A stretch of 50,740 nucleotides of DNA from an uncultured Porphyromonadaceae bacterium (GCA_947175665.1 CAMWNR010000003.1:1-50740), one strand, 5' to 3'. Shown: positions 20,861 to 32,894, counted from the stretch's first letter. The notes: a model not told the origin generated them from the sequence alone. Numbers and translations are program-made.

Positions 20861-21403
20861 TTACTTCGATATTAGGTTTAAGCGTAATTGTTCGATTTCA
20901 TTGCTGATTGAGGCATCCATACGGGTATCGTCGACATCGATGATAAATCCTCCTATGATTTCCGGATTTACAACCTCTCTGTATTCGAGCGTGCGACCGT
21001 TGAATGCCTTGGCCACCATAGAGCGCAGTTTTGCCATTTCTCCCTCAGGGAGAGTAGCGGCCGTAGTAATTCTGACCTGTGAAATCTTATTCTCTTCACG
21101 ATAGAGATCCCGATATGCAAGTGCTATGAGAAGAGCATAATCCTCACGATGCATCTGCATAAGGAGTTTGATGAATCCGAGATAGTCGTTTTCAACCTTA
21201 TCGCCGGCCGCTGCCTTAAGCAGTGCCTCTTTATCTTCATTCTTTACGTACGGATTTGCGAGGGTCTTTTGAAGTTCGGGATTATTCTCAAAAGCGTAAA
21301 TCACCTCCTTCATCTCCTCGTAAACCTTTTCTGTAGAGCCATGCTCAAGGGCAAATTTGTAAAGCGCCTTGGCATATCGGCGGGGAATCAGACCATTGTC
21401 CAT
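20861..21403 (-). CDS. atpH: F-type ATP synthase delta subunit (start corrected)
   Basis: Supplied ORF extends to 21469 but the upstream part is a perfect hairpin; the delta-like start [18 protein letters not shown] is at 21403. Confidence 0.85.
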   Translation of the reverse strand: MDNGLIPRRYAKALYKFALEHGSTEKVYEEMKEVIYAFENNPELQKTLANPYVKNEDKEALLKAAAGDKVENDYLGFIKLLMQMHREDYALLIALAYRDLYREENKISQVRITTAATLPEGEMAKLRSMVAKAFNGRTLEYREVVNPEIIGGFIIDVDDTRMDASISNEIEQLRLNLISK

Positions 21404-21430
21404 CTTTCTGAATCGGGATTTTGCTTCCGG

Positions 21431-21471
21431 CAGTATCGGAAGAGAGTCTTGAAACTCTCTTCCGATCACTG
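21431..21471 (-). other. 13-bp perfect intercistronic hairpin atpF/atpH (family member A)
   Basis: Plus strand ATCGGAAGAGAGT (21435-21447) and ACTCTCTTCCGAT (21454-21466); flanking CAGT/ACTG also pair. Confidence 0.85.
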
Positions 21472-21477
21472 TCAGAA

Positions 21478-21972
21478 TCAGTTATTCTCTATTTCGTCTA
21501 ATAATTTATCTACAAGTTTCACTTGGGCAGCATCATCTTTCATTTGATTGCGTACCATCTTCTCAGCAATCTCAATCGAGAATTTGCTAACTTCGTTTCT
21601 GAACTGAAGTTCGGCTTCTTTGCGTGACTGTTCGATCGACACTTTCGCGGCGTCCATCACCTTCTGGGCTTCCACACTTGCTTGCTGCTTGGCCTCTTCG
21701 ATGATCTGAGTCTTCATTTTAGCCGCGTCACGCAACATTTCAGCCTGTTTTGCCTGCGCCTCTTCCATATACTTCTGAGCCTCTTCACGGGCATGGTCAA
21801 GTTGATGCTTGGCCTGCTGCGCGTATTCCACTCCTTTGTCGATGGTGTCGGCACGCTCGTCCATATTCTTCAGTATCACCGGCCATCCCCACTTTGCCAA
21901 AACGACAAAGAGGATGATAAAGGCGATGAACATCCAGAACACCAAGCCAAAATCGGGCGTGAATAATTCCAT
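21478..21972 (-). CDS. atpF: F-type ATP synthase b subunit
   Basis: 164 aa; single N-terminal TM then charged helix; MELFTPDFGLVFWMFIAFIILFVVLAKWGWPVI. Confidence 0.95.
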   Translation of the reverse strand: MELFTPDFGLVFWMFIAFIILFVVLAKWGWPVILKNMDERADTIDKGVEYAQQAKHQLDHAREEAQKYMEEAQAKQAEMLRDAAKMKTQIIEEAKQQASVEAQKVMDAAKVSIEQSRKEAELQFRNEVSKFSIEIAEKMVRNQMKDDAAQVKLVDKLLDEIENN

Positions 21973-22003
21973 ATTATTCTCTTAATGGAGTTAAAAGTGC
22001 TGA

Positions 22004-22270
<267 letters not shown>

Positions 22271-22336
22271 TTAATTATTGTTTATTTTTTATTATTTCTT
22301 GTTTTCTCCCTTCTATTCGCTATCCCCTGCTTTCTT

Positions 22337-23611
22337 TTATGCTTCTACACTTTCGTGGCCTTTCTCATGATGACCGTCTTCCTGGGCGGCTGCGATAAAG
22401 AGAGCCGAAAGCAGTGTGAACACGTATGCCTGAATAAAACTTACCAGTACATCAAGAAGCAGCATAAAGCATGTAAAGAGTACCGATACCACTGTCGATG
22501 CCCCTAAAGCCGCTGCACCAAACGCTGCAAAGATAAATATCAACAGCGTCAGTGTGATTACGATCATGTGTCCGCCCATCATGTTGGCAAAGAGACGCAC
22601 GCAGAGTGCTGCGGGCTTTGTAAAGATACCGAATATCTCGATCATCTGCATGATGGGGAGCGGAAACTTTAAGAAGAGGGGTACATCAGGCCAGAATATC
22701 TCTTTCCAATAATGCTTTGTACCCAGCACATTTGTTATTACGAATGTCGCTACCGCTAATACCAGGGTGATGGCAATATTACCGGTAAGGTTGGCTCCGC
22801 CGGGGAATATTACTATCAGACCCAGCAGGTTCATCGTCAGAATGAAGAAGAAGCAGGTGAGCAGATACGGAGCGAATTTGCCGGCCTTGGCACCCAGCGA
22901 ACTCTTGATAACTCCGGTGTAGATAAAATCTATGAGCATCTCCATAAAGCCCATACCTTTACGGGGAGCCTTCATACCTTTACGGGTATAAAATCTAACC
23001 ACGCTCATCACCATCCATGTTACAAGAATTGCAGCAATAAAGAGAGCCAGTACATTCTTGGTGATAGAAATATCAAAAGTACGATACTCACGATAATAAT
23101 CGTGTCCGATCAGAACATAACCGGGGAGTACGACGTGACCGGCACCCTCACCCTTTTCTGCACCGAGTGCCAATGCATCGGCTTGCGCCTTTTTCTGCTC
23201 CTCGGCAGTGAGAGGGAACACCTCTACAACTTTATTTTTATGTTCGCTTACATGCGCGATATAAAAACGGTATATCTTACCATCTTTTTCCACCTCATGT
23301 ATTACCGGCTCAAGCGATTCGTGCTTCTTGCCGGTAACCTCATCCTCGGTAACAGTAACTTCGGTAAGTTTGGCCGATGAGAAGCAAAACCATTTGCCAT
23401 CCTCTGCTCTTACGATTACCGGGAGCGGAATGCGATATACATGACTGAAAGGCACCTCCCAGCCATAGCCGTCGCCAAGGTGATGGAAAATAACTTCCTT
23501 CACATCCAGTGACTCTTTCTCAGCCTCATCAGTCTTAGCATCATTAGCGTATGCGGCATTTGAGAAAAGCACCAATGCTATAAGCGACAGTATGTAAATT
23601 ATACGCTTCAT
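22337..23611 (-). CDS. atpB: F-type ATP synthase a subunit with signal peptide and long N-terminal extracytoplasmic extension
   Basis: Likely start MKRIIYILSLIALVLFSNAAYA; C-terminal KPAALCVRLFANMMGGHMIV and FIQAYVFTLLSALFI. Confidence 0.9.
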   Translation of the reverse strand: MKRIIYILSLIALVLFSNAAYANDAKTDEAEKESLDVKEVIFHHLGDGYGWEVPFSHVYRIPLPVIVRAEDGKWFCFSSAKLTEVTVTEDEVTGKKHESLEPVIHEVEKDGKIYRFYIAHVSEHKNKVVEVFPLTAEEQKKAQADALALGAEKGEGAGHVVLPGYVLIGHDYYREYRTFDISITKNVLALFIAAILVTWMVMSVVRFYTRKGMKAPRKGMGFMEMLIDFIYTGVIKSSLGAKAGKFAPYLLTCFFFILTMNLLGLIVIFPGGANLTGNIAITLVLAVATFVITNVLGTKHYWKEIFWPDVPLFLKFPLPIMQMIEIFGIFTKPAALCVRLFANMMGGHMIVITLTLLIFIFAAFGAAALGASTVVSVLFTCFMLLLDVLVSFIQAYVFTLLSALFIAAAQEDGHHEKGHESVEA

Positions 23612-23634
23612 TTTTTTGGATTTATATGTTTGCT

Positions 23635-23871
23635 TCAATAGACACAAACGGCTATAACGTTGTTGTCTACATCTACCAGCCCGCCTTTGATTTCCACAGT
23701 CTCTTCCTTACCGTCGGGTGTGCGGTAGAGTACCTTTCCGGCAGTAAGCACCGAAATGAGAGGAGCATGGTTCTTAAGTACCGTAAACGAACCGAGGGCA
23801 CCCGGCAACGTTACTGACTCCGCCTCCCCTTTGAAGAGTATTTCGTGAGATGAGATTAATTCAAGTGTCAT
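23635..23871 (-). CDS. atpC: F-type ATP synthase epsilon subunit, short form
   Basis: 78 aa beta-sandwich only: MTLELISSHEILFKGEAESVTLPGALGSFTVLKNHAPLIS. Confidence 0.92.
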   Translation of the reverse strand: MTLELISSHEILFKGEAESVTLPGALGSFTVLKNHAPLISVLTAGKVLYRTPDGKEETVEIKGGLVDVDNNVIAVCVY

Positions 23872-23889
23872 CTTTTATGCGGTTGATAA

Positions 23890-23991
23890 GTAAGTAATGA
23901 ATTTTTAAGGATATCAAAGTAGTAAGTAAAGAAATAATATCTTATACAATATAATGAAGTAATATCTTATACTATATGTTTCATTACTTAC
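23890..23991 (-). other. 12-bp inverted repeat enclosing direct repeats in atpD-atpC spacer
   Basis: GTAAGTAATGAA (23890-23901) / TTCATTACTTAC (23980-23991); TAATATCTTATACwATAT at 23935-23952 and 23960-23977. Confidence 0.6.
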
Positions 23992-24000
23992 ATATTGGAT

Positions 24001-25527
<1,527 letters not shown>

Positions 25528-25541
25528 TTATAATCGTGATA

Positions 25542-26618
25542 TTAGAAGTGCCAGCCCAATGCTACGAATACTGCCATAAGTATAAGATTTGCAAGAGCAA
25601 CCGGCATAAGGTATTTCCATTCAAACGCAAGAAGTTGGTCGATTCTCACGCGGGGGAAAGTCCACTTAAACCAAATGATGATAAATGAGATGAAGAAGGA
25701 CTTGCCGAGGAACCATACTATAGAGGGTATATAGTTCATTATATTGTTAAAGGCCTCCCATCCGGGGATATGAAGCGGCATCCAGCCACCAAGGAACATC
25801 AGTGATGCTACACCTGACACGATGAAGAGGTTGAGATATTCGGCCAGATAGTAGAAACCGAATGTGATACCTGAATACTCGGTGTGGTAACCGGCTACAA
25901 GTTCGTGTTCGGCCTCAGGCAAGTCAAACGGGCCACGGTTAGTCTCGGCTGTAGCAGCGATGATATAGATAAGGAATGCGATAATAGCAGGGATATGACC
26001 GCTGAAGATAAACCATGCGTGATTCTGCTGCTCTACGAGTTCCTGAATATTCATTGTGCCGGCAAAAACCACGATAGCGAGTATAGCGAGACCAAGTGAG
26101 ATTTCATAACTCACCATCTGCGCACCGCTACGCATCGCACCGATAAGGGTGTACTTGTTGTTAGAAGACCATCCGGCAAGAAGAATACCCAACACACCTA
26201 TTGATGATACAGCGGTGATAAAGAATATACCGATATTATAATTGATTATCTGCAGACCGTTGCCCCAGGGGAGACAAGCCAACATCACTACCGATGAGGT
26301 GATAACCAGATAAGGGGCGAGTTTGAAGAGGAATTTATCTGTACCCTTAAGAGAGATAATCTCCTTGATAAGGATCTTAAACATATCCGCAAACACCTGC
26401 AGAAGACCCCATTTACCTACACGCATAGGTCCGAGACGACACTGGAACCATGCGCAAAGTTTACGTTCATAAAGAATGTAGAATAGTGCGAGCACGGTGT
26501 ATGCTCCCAGCACAAGCACTCCTATTATCACACACTCAATTACTACCGCCAGCCATTCCGGCATACAGCCCAAAAGGAGTTCATTGAATGCAGATGTCCA
26601 TTTTCCAAAATCAAACAT
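25542..26618 (-). CDS. nuoH: NADH-quinone oxidoreductase subunit H
   Basis: 358 aa; ERKLCAWFQCRLGPMRVGKWGLLQVFAD; AETNRGPFDLPEAEHELVAGYHTEYSG. Confidence 0.96.
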   Translation of the reverse strand: MFDFGKWTSAFNELLLGCMPEWLAVVIECVIIGVLVLGAYTVLALFYILYERKLCAWFQCRLGPMRVGKWGLLQVFADMFKILIKEIISLKGTDKFLFKLAPYLVITSSVVMLACLPWGNGLQIINYNIGIFFITAVSSIGVLGILLAGWSSNNKYTLIGAMRSGAQMVSYEISLGLAILAIVVFAGTMNIQELVEQQNHAWFIFSGHIPAIIAFLIYIIAATAETNRGPFDLPEAEHELVAGYHTEYSGITFGFYYLAEYLNLFIVSGVASLMFLGGWMPLHIPGWEAFNNIMNYIPSIVWFLGKSFFISFIIIWFKWTFPRVRIDQLLAFEWKYLMPVALANLILMAVFVALGWHF

Positions 26619-26681
26619 ACTTGATGGAATAATTTTTATCGTTATTGTTGTGTCAGTTAGATACTTTTTATAAAAATATGC

Positions 26682-26718
26682 GTGACCGGAAGAGATACCC
26701 GGTATCTCCTCCGATCAC
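26682..26718 (-). other. Intercistronic hairpin nuoCD/nuoH (family member B)
   Basis: Plus strand GTGA c CGGA a GAGATAC ccg GTATCTC c TCCG a TCAC, symmetric with two 1x1 mismatches. Confidence 0.8.
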
Positions 26719-26725
26719 TGCGATA

Positions 26726-28360
26726 TTATCTGTCAATATCGGGTATTACGAAGTCAAGTGCCGCACCGATAGTGATCAAGTCGGCTATCATGTTGCCGCG
26801 GCAACAGAGATCCATTACGCCTACAAGATTGAAGCAGGGACTCTGGAAGTGCACACGATACGGGTTTTTAGTACCGTCACTCTCTATGTACACGCCGAAT
26901 GCACCGCGGGATGCCTCTACCTGATGATACCAGTGTCCGACAGGGAGTTTTACTATTTTCGGCACCTGCGCTCTGATTTCTCCCTCGGGGATGTTATCTA
27001 CCAACTGAGCGAGTATCTTGCAACTCTCCTCAATCTCGCGCATTCTCACCATATATCTGGCGTAAGAATCACAACCGGTTTCGAGTACTTCGTTAAAATC
27101 GAGTTCTGAGTATATGCTGTAGGGTCTTACCTTACGTGTATCACAACTCCAGTTAGAACCTCGACCGCTCGGTCCGGTGATAGCGTAATTGACAGCATCC
27201 TCTTTGGGAAGCATACCTACGCCCTTGAGACGATTCTTTGCAATAATATTTTTGGAGAATACGGTATGATACTCCTTAAGGCGCTCGGGCATGATATCTA
27301 TGAGTGCCTTTACATCTTTACAGAAGTCGGGATGCAGATCGGCAATGACACCACCGATTACGTTATAGTTCATCGACATGCGGGCTCCGCAAGTCTTTTC
27401 AAATATATCAAGTACCTGTTCGCGCTCACGGAATCCGTAGAAGAATGCTGTGGTTGCACCAAGGTCCATGGCAGTACATCCAAATGCGAGAAGGTGCGAT
27501 GAGATACGCATGAGTTCATCCATCATAACACGTATCACCTGCGCGCGGCGCGGAATCTCCAGACCCATTGCCTTCTCGATACAAGCGCAGAGACAGTGAC
27601 GGTTCTGATGAGCCGACATATAGTCCATACGGTCGGTAAAATGCAATATCTGCGGATAACCGAGGCTTTCGCACATCTTCTCTATACCGCGATGGATATA
27701 GCCCGATACTACATCAACCTTGGTTACGGTCTCACCATCGATAGCGGCGCGGAAACGCATCACTCCGTGAGTAGAGGGGTGCTGAGGACCGATATTAACT
27801 ACATATTCATCTTTGCCGAATACCAGACCGGGAACCTTTTTAATCTTTCCTTTGGCATCTTCTACATAACTGCATGTGTTATCCTCATCTTTCTCATCAT
27901 CCAGAGGTATGGGGTTGAGTTCCGGATTGGCATCATAATCCTTGAGAAGAGGATTACCTTTCCAGTCGTTACGCAGAAACATTCTGCGCATATCGGGATG
28001 ATTGATAAATTTGATTCCGAAGAAGTCAAACACCTCACGCTCCTGGAATAATGCAACTTTCCAGAGATCGCTTACTGTATGTATATACGGATCCTTACGA
28101 TCCTTAGCCACAACTTTAACAGAGAGAAGATCCCACCCTCTTGCTGTACTGGTGAGATAATACATCACGCCTACACTCTCCTTCCAGTCCATACCGACCA
28201 CTGCGGTAAGCACATCAAAATCGAGACGCTTGTCATTTTTAAGTTGAGCAGCAAAGTCATGCCATTTCTCCTCAGGCACTACGACCTCAAGAGTGTCAGT
28301 CCCCTCAGCAAATGTAACTTCAGGGCAGATACTGCTCAATATTTCCTTTATGTCGCTCAT
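26726..28360 (-). CDS. nuoCD: NADH-quinone oxidoreductase NuoC-NuoD fusion
   Basis: 544 aa; NuoC-like N-terminus (LLSVKVVAKDRKDPYIHTVSDLW, EREVFDFFGIKF) fused to NuoD (GPQHPSTHGVMRF..., GYIHRGIEKMCES). Confidence 0.95.
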   Translation of the reverse strand: MSDIKEILSSICPEVTFAEGTDTLEVVVPEEKWHDFAAQLKNDKRLDFDVLTAVVGMDWKESVGVMYYLTSTARGWDLLSVKVVAKDRKDPYIHTVSDLWKVALFQEREVFDFFGIKFINHPDMRRMFLRNDWKGNPLLKDYDANPELNPIPLDDEKDEDNTCSYVEDAKGKIKKVPGLVFGKDEYVVNIGPQHPSTHGVMRFRAAIDGETVTKVDVVSGYIHRGIEKMCESLGYPQILHFTDRMDYMSAHQNRHCLCACIEKAMGLEIPRRAQVIRVMMDELMRISSHLLAFGCTAMDLGATTAFFYGFREREQVLDIFEKTCGARMSMNYNVIGGVIADLHPDFCKDVKALIDIMPERLKEYHTVFSKNIIAKNRLKGVGMLPKEDAVNYAITGPSGRGSNWSCDTRKVRPYSIYSELDFNEVLETGCDSYARYMVRMREIEESCKILAQLVDNIPEGEIRAQVPKIVKLPVGHWYHQVEASRGAFGVYIESDGTKNPYRVHFQSPCFNLVGVMDLCCRGNMIADLITIGAALDFVIPDIDR

Positions 28361-28429
28361 ATATTATAATATTCTGTTATGATCGATTTCTATTTTGGTT
28401 TTCAAAACTGACTATGGTGATAATATCCC

Positions 28430-29044
28430 TTATGTCATGTTCTCTTTGTTAAAGCCGGGGTGTGTGGCAAAAAACTCTTCTCTCTTCTGCTTGCGATTTA
28501 CGCCGCCAAAGAATTTTTGCACCTTGATCTTACGTTGCAACTGCATCAGACCATAAAAGAATGCTTCCGGACGGGGCGGGCAACCGGGGATATACACGTC
28601 GACGGGGAGAATTTTATCAACACCGTTTACTACGCAATAACTTTTCTTAAACGGTCCGCCTGATACAGCACAACCACCGCACGCTATCACATATTTAGGT
28701 TCTGCAAGTTGCTCGTAAAGACGTATCAACACCGGAGCCATACGATGTACAATTGTACCCTGCACCATGATATAATCAGCCTGGCGGGGTGAGTTACGCG
28801 CTACCTCAAAGCCGAAACGGGCCATATCATAACGTGCTGCACCGAGACTCATAAACTCGATAGCACAGCAACTGGTGCCGAATGTAAGAGGCCACAAGGA
28901 GTTTGATATACCCCAGTTGATAAGTTTATTAAGATTACCTACCGCCACATTGGCACCGGTAGCATTGAGTTCTTCAACAAGTTTGTCAATGTATTCATTG
29001 TCTTTGAAGTCCTCCTGCTTCATGCTTTTAATCTTTACTTCCAT
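28430..29044 (-). CDS. nuoB: NADH-quinone oxidoreductase subunit B (start corrected)
   Basis: [24 protein letters not shown]...CGGCAVSGG...[16 protein letters not shown]; start [10 protein letters not shown] overlaps the nuoA stop by 10 nt. Confidence 0.93.
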   Translation of the reverse strand: MEVKIKSMKQEDFKDNEYIDKLVEELNATGANVAVGNLNKLINWGISNSLWPLTFGTSCCAIEFMSLGAARYDMARFGFEVARNSPRQADYIMVQGTIVHRMAPVLIRLYEQLAEPKYVIACGGCAVSGGPFKKSYCVVNGVDKILPVDVYIPGCPPRPEAFFYGLMQLQRKIKVQKFFGGVNRKQKREEFFATHPGFNKENMT

Positions 29045-29406
29045 CTCAACGCTCCTTTCTTCCAGGCGTATGCCAGACCTAAGATGAGAATTACCATAAA
29101 GATTCCGATACACAGCAGACTGCCGGTACCGAGACTGCGGGCCACTACAGCCCACGGAAACAAGAATACCGTCTCAACATCGAAAATCAAAAAGAGAATA
29201 GCAAAAATGTAATAGCCGGCATGAAACTGTATCATCGATTCTCCGCGTGTCGGGATACCGCACTCGAATGTTTCCGCCTTCTTCTCCGAATAGGACTTCG
29301 GAGATATCAATTTAGCGATCACAGTAGCAGCAACTACCAGAAGGATACCGGTAAGCGTTGCCGTGATTGCCAACGCATTATTGCTGATCTCCAATAATAA
29401 ACTCAT
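29035..29406 (-). CDS. nuoA: NADH-quinone oxidoreductase subunit A
   Basis: 123 aa; [45 protein letters not shown]. Confidence 0.95.
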   Translation of the reverse strand: MSLLLEISNNALAITATLTGILLVVAATVIAKLISPKSYSEKKAETFECGIPTRGESMIQFHAGYYIFAILFLIFDVETVFLFPWAVVARSLGTGSLLCIGIFMVILILGLAYAWKKGALRWK

Positions 29407-29477
29407 ATCTTTTTGTTAGTTAATTTGTTACATTCTTTATCCTCGCAAACTATGCAGTATGCGATTAAACTATTTCA

Positions 29478-29508
29478 CAAAGATATTAAAAAATCTTAAA
29501 AATACCAA
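29478..29508 (-). promoter_or_regulatory. Predicted promoter of the nuo-atp locus (TTGG-N19-TATCTTTG)
   Basis: Minus strand TTGG (29508-29505), 19 nt, TATCTTTG (29485-29478); ~70 nt upstream of nuoA. Confidence 0.6.
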
Positions 29509-29563
29509 TTTTTATATTGTGTTACTTTTAAATGATTTATATCAGATAGCCGACACAACATTT

Positions 29564-30472
29564 TTATTCATTTGATACTGTCTGCAGATTATATCCTGTA
29601 AACGATCCGTTGAATACTCGTGCCACCGTATAATTACAGTTAATCTTTGTAAGATCATCGTCGGCAGTCTTTACCTCTATCGAGTTGAAGATAAAGTCCG
29701 GATACGGTGTGGTCGATGTGCCTTCAAGCACAAGGGGTATTACATCAGTCGCACTGATAGTATATCCGTGGCGGTCAAAAGTGACGGGGAGTTTTTCGAG
29801 ATATATCGCCTCAAGCACACGGGGCATTGTGGGAGCAAACTTGGCAGCATAGAGTACTATGTCGGCATATTTCATATCGGAGTGAAATCTCACACGATAT
29901 ATCATCTCTTTATTGGTAAACTTCTGCATACCTTCTGACGAGGGATAAGTTGTCTCGGTATCACCTACAAAGTATGAGTTGGTCACAAAGGTCTTTACAG
30001 TACTGTTTTTTATATTGTATGACATTATGACCTGAGGTGAAGTAGCCTCGGCATAGATCTGCTCTGAGGTCGGACGTACGAAGTATACTATATTGCTCAG
30101 ATAACCTGTAATATCGAGCACTGATACAAAATTACCCGCATTTGCCTGACCGTTTTTGAAATATGCTGTCCAGAAACCGCCTGAGTTAAGGTATTGCATC
30201 GGCATCGCCGGGGTAGTGAAAGTATACTTGGTGCCATCTATCTCAACATCGTTTGCTGTCAAAGTGAGTGAATTATTTACATAATCCATCTTGCTTGAAT
30301 ATTGCACGTTGGTCTGCACGGTGACTTCTTCGGCAGGACTGTGAGGTATAATGAGATTATTCATACGGATCTGATAAGTAGTCTCACTTACAGGTTCCGA
30401 TGAGTTACAGGCACCCATCATCAACGCTGTCAATGGGATTGCCGCCAATACCAATTTGTTATATTTTTTCAT
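29564..30472 (-). CDS. Hypothetical lipoprotein
   Basis: 302 aa; lipobox MKKYNKLVLAAIPLTALMMGAC. Confidence 0.7.
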   Translation of the reverse strand: MKKYNKLVLAAIPLTALMMGACNSSEPVSETTYQIRMNNLIIPHSPAEEVTVQTNVQYSSKMDYVNNSLTLTANDVEIDGTKYTFTTPAMPMQYLNSGGFWTAYFKNGQANAGNFVSVLDITGYLSNIVYFVRPTSEQIYAEATSPQVIMSYNIKNSTVKTFVTNSYFVGDTETTYPSSEGMQKFTNKEMIYRVRFHSDMKYADIVLYAAKFAPTMPRVLEAIYLEKLPVTFDRHGYTISATDVIPLVLEGTSTTPYPDFIFNSIEVKTADDDLTKINCNYTVARVFNGSFTGYNLQTVSNE

Positions 30473-30626
30473 GTTATAATATGAATTTTACATCCTTCGC
30501 AGATGTATTAGATAAATCGTTTTTTATTTACTTCCGCCGATTGGCAGATTGCATATCAATCGATATAGAGTTTCTTTGTTTACGGGTTCAAAGTTAATCA
30601 ACCCTCCTTAATTTTCCAAATTAAAA

Positions 30627-32894
30627 TCAGAATTTCGCCCTCAGTACTATTCCGAATTGCAATGGCGCTCCTTTTTGCCGGAATTCATTACCCATTGACA
30701 TAAAATAGAATGTATAGTACTTGGTTTTTGTCAGGTTTTTGGCGTATATTTCCACACTCCACCTCGGTGAGTTATAAGATGCGGTGGCGCCGAGCAGACC
30801 GTAGAATTTCTGTCGCAGGGTATTGCTTTCGTTCCAGTATATATCCCCTACCCCGCTGAAGTTGACACTGACATCTACAAACTTCAATCCGTCGGTCGAG
30901 CAGTTTATCTGATAGTCGGCCTCCGCAAATAATGTGTTGGAGGGAGCGTATGGCAGTCGCTTACCTTTATAATTTTCGCTGCCATTGATATATTTTACAA
31001 AGCGAGCATTGGTATATCCATAACTTGCTATCACACTAAATCCGCTGAATGGGGTGGAAGTGATACTTACTTCTCCCCCGAAACTGCGTGTGCGGCCTGC
31101 ATTTGTCATCAATCTGCCGGTTGTCTCCCCTTCGGGGAATACTGTTAGTTGCTGGTCGAGGCAGTCGATATAGAATAGCGATACGTCAGTCTTGAGTTTG
31201 GAGTTAAAGAAATTAAGGTGTGCTCCCACTTCATAATTCCAACTCTTCTCGGGCTTGTAACTCACTATATCATCTACATCATATTTACCACCGAGTCCCA
31301 TATATTCCATCAGTTTCTGTTGCAATACATCAGAGAACATCTGGGTATTATATCCTCCTGCTTTAAACCCCTCCCCTATCGAGAGGTATAGGTTGCTCAA
31401 TGACAGTGTCGGCAGATGATATACTACACTTAGTTTGGGGGTAAACATCAGGTATCCGTGACTCAAGTTTCCACTCTCCTTCAGATCTACAGGCACCTCT
31501 CTGTAAACCGGTGCATTCTCGGGTAGCGGCAACACGCCCGACGGATTATTATAGATAGTATATGAGGTCTGACAATTATTAAGATACCTCATCTTCATAT
31601 TCTCATAATCCAGTCGCAGACCTAACCTGAAAGATAAATCGCGCAGTTTATATTGTGATTCGTGGTATAAGGCCACTCCTCCGGACGGGAGTTTGAAGTT
31701 ACTGCCGAGTACAAATTGGCGTTCATCCCATTTTATAGGGAAGTATGGATTCACTTTATTTCGGTTTGCCTCTATAAGCGCTTCTATACCATAATCCTTA
31801 AAAGTCACGGGCGCATCCATACGACAATGCCTGTAAAAACCGTATATTCCGGCCAGCCATTTATAATCACCGTTGAGCGCTGCCCCCTTGATCATAATAT
31901 CTTCGGTGACAGAGGTTTCCTTTTTCTTTTGCGTCAGGGTGAAATATGGTAGGGGGAGAAAATCCTGATCCAGTGTCATGTTATCATTGATATGCTGGAG
32001 GGTAGTCACCGAAATAAGGGTAAGGTCTCCGATCTTATGATTTACCGTCAGGCCGTCGTTGAGTATAAAACGGTTATAAAAACAGGTGTCGTTATAGTTT
32101 ATTTCACCTGTCTTTACCTGCTCGTATGCATATCCCCCCTGTCGCAATATGGAGGTTGTAAGAGTATTGGTTATCCCAACCCTGTCGGTCGGGTTCCAGT
32201 TAAATTTGACGCGGATATTTCCGTTTACTTCCCTGTCTACAGGGAGGTCATTGTAGACATTCTTAAACATCCCTCCGTTTCTGTAAAAACTCCCTACTAT
32301 GGCCAGTCCGGAGCGATGATGAAATCGGTGATACCATCCGAGATTAAAGCGGAAGAGGTTGTTGGGTCCGAGTTCGACGAGTCCTCTCCATCCGGTAAAA
32401 TCAAATGGCGACAATGTCCGGATATTGATAAGTCCGGTCATCGTATTACGGCCGAAGAGGGTACTCTGCGGACCGCGCAGCATCTCCATCGATGCAATAT
32501 CGGCCACGTCAAAATCGTAGGCATCTTTATTGATGATGCTGACATTATCTACAGTCAGACCTACCGCAGGCTGATCCATACGCGCACCGATACCGCGCAC
32601 ATAAATTGTAGATGTTATTCTTGAGCCGTAATCGGGGATGTAGAAGTTTGGCACAATTTCTGATAATCCCTTAATATCGACAAGACCAAGTCGCTCTGAT
32701 CTGCTCTGATTAACTACAGTACCCGACACTGCCGCTCCTCTGAAATCAGTATCATATTTGGTGGCGACCACATCGACCTCATCGAGCATTTTGTATAGTG
32801 AGTCGGTTACCTCAGAGGCAGATGCACCACGCATCACAACTACAGGTAATAATCCGAATATAATAATAAGAGAATATCTCAAAAATCGTTTCAT
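30627..32894 (-). CDS. TonB-dependent receptor
   Basis: 755 aa; plug motif YVRGIGARMDQPAVGLTVDNVSI...MLRGPQSTLFGRNTMTGLINI; C-terminal beta-barrel. Confidence 0.92.
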   Translation of the reverse strand: MKRFLRYSLIIIFGLLPVVVMRGASASEVTDSLYKMLDEVDVVATKYDTDFRGAAVSGTVVNQSRSERLGLVDIKGLSEIVPNFYIPDYGSRITSTIYVRGIGARMDQPAVGLTVDNVSIINKDAYDFDVADIASMEMLRGPQSTLFGRNTMTGLINIRTLSPFDFTGWRGLVELGPNNLFRFNLGWYHRFHHRSGLAIVGSFYRNGGMFKNVYNDLPVDREVNGNIRVKFNWNPTDRVGITNTLTTSILRQGGYAYEQVKTGEINYNDTCFYNRFILNDGLTVNHKIGDLTLISVTTLQHINDNMTLDQDFLPLPYFTLTQKKKETSVTEDIMIKGAALNGDYKWLAGIYGFYRHCRMDAPVTFKDYGIEALIEANRNKVNPYFPIKWDERQFVLGSNFKLPSGGVALYHESQYKLRDLSFRLGLRLDYENMKMRYLNNCQTSYTIYNNPSGVLPLPENAPVYREVPVDLKESGNLSHGYLMFTPKLSVVYHLPTLSLSNLYLSIGEGFKAGGYNTQMFSDVLQQKLMEYMGLGGKYDVDDIVSYKPEKSWNYEVGAHLNFFNSKLKTDVSLFYIDCLDQQLTVFPEGETTGRLMTNAGRTRSFGGEVSITSTPFSGFSVIASYGYTNARFVKYINGSENYKGKRLPYAPSNTLFAEADYQINCSTDGLKFVDVSVNFSGVGDIYWNESNTLRQKFYGLLGATASYNSPRWSVEIYAKNLTKTKYYTFYFMSMGNEFRQKGAPLQFGIVLRAKF

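Noticed and set aside
21404-21469. N-terminal extension of the supplied atpH ORF (MIGREFQDSLPILPEAKSRFRK)
   Set aside because: It translates through a perfect 13-bp hairpin and precedes a canonical delta-subunit start ([17 protein letters not shown]); likely non-coding.
21454-21471. GATCGGAAGAG on the minus strand matches the start of Illumina adapter sequence
   Set aside because: The match ends after 11 nt, both hairpin arms are present, and a diverged related copy exists at 26682-26718, so biology is more likely than adapter contamination.
26645-27109. 154-aa plus-strand ORF spanning the nuoCD/nuoH hairpin
   Set aside because: Mostly antisense to NuoD coding sequence; no domain evidence.
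29045-29155. N-terminal extension of the supplied nuoB ORF
   Set aside because: It lies inside nuoA in another frame; the [10 protein letters not shown] start fits the operon overlap.
31992-32624. 210-aa ORF antisense to the TonB-dependent receptor
   Set aside because: Opposite the conserved plug domain; no independent support.
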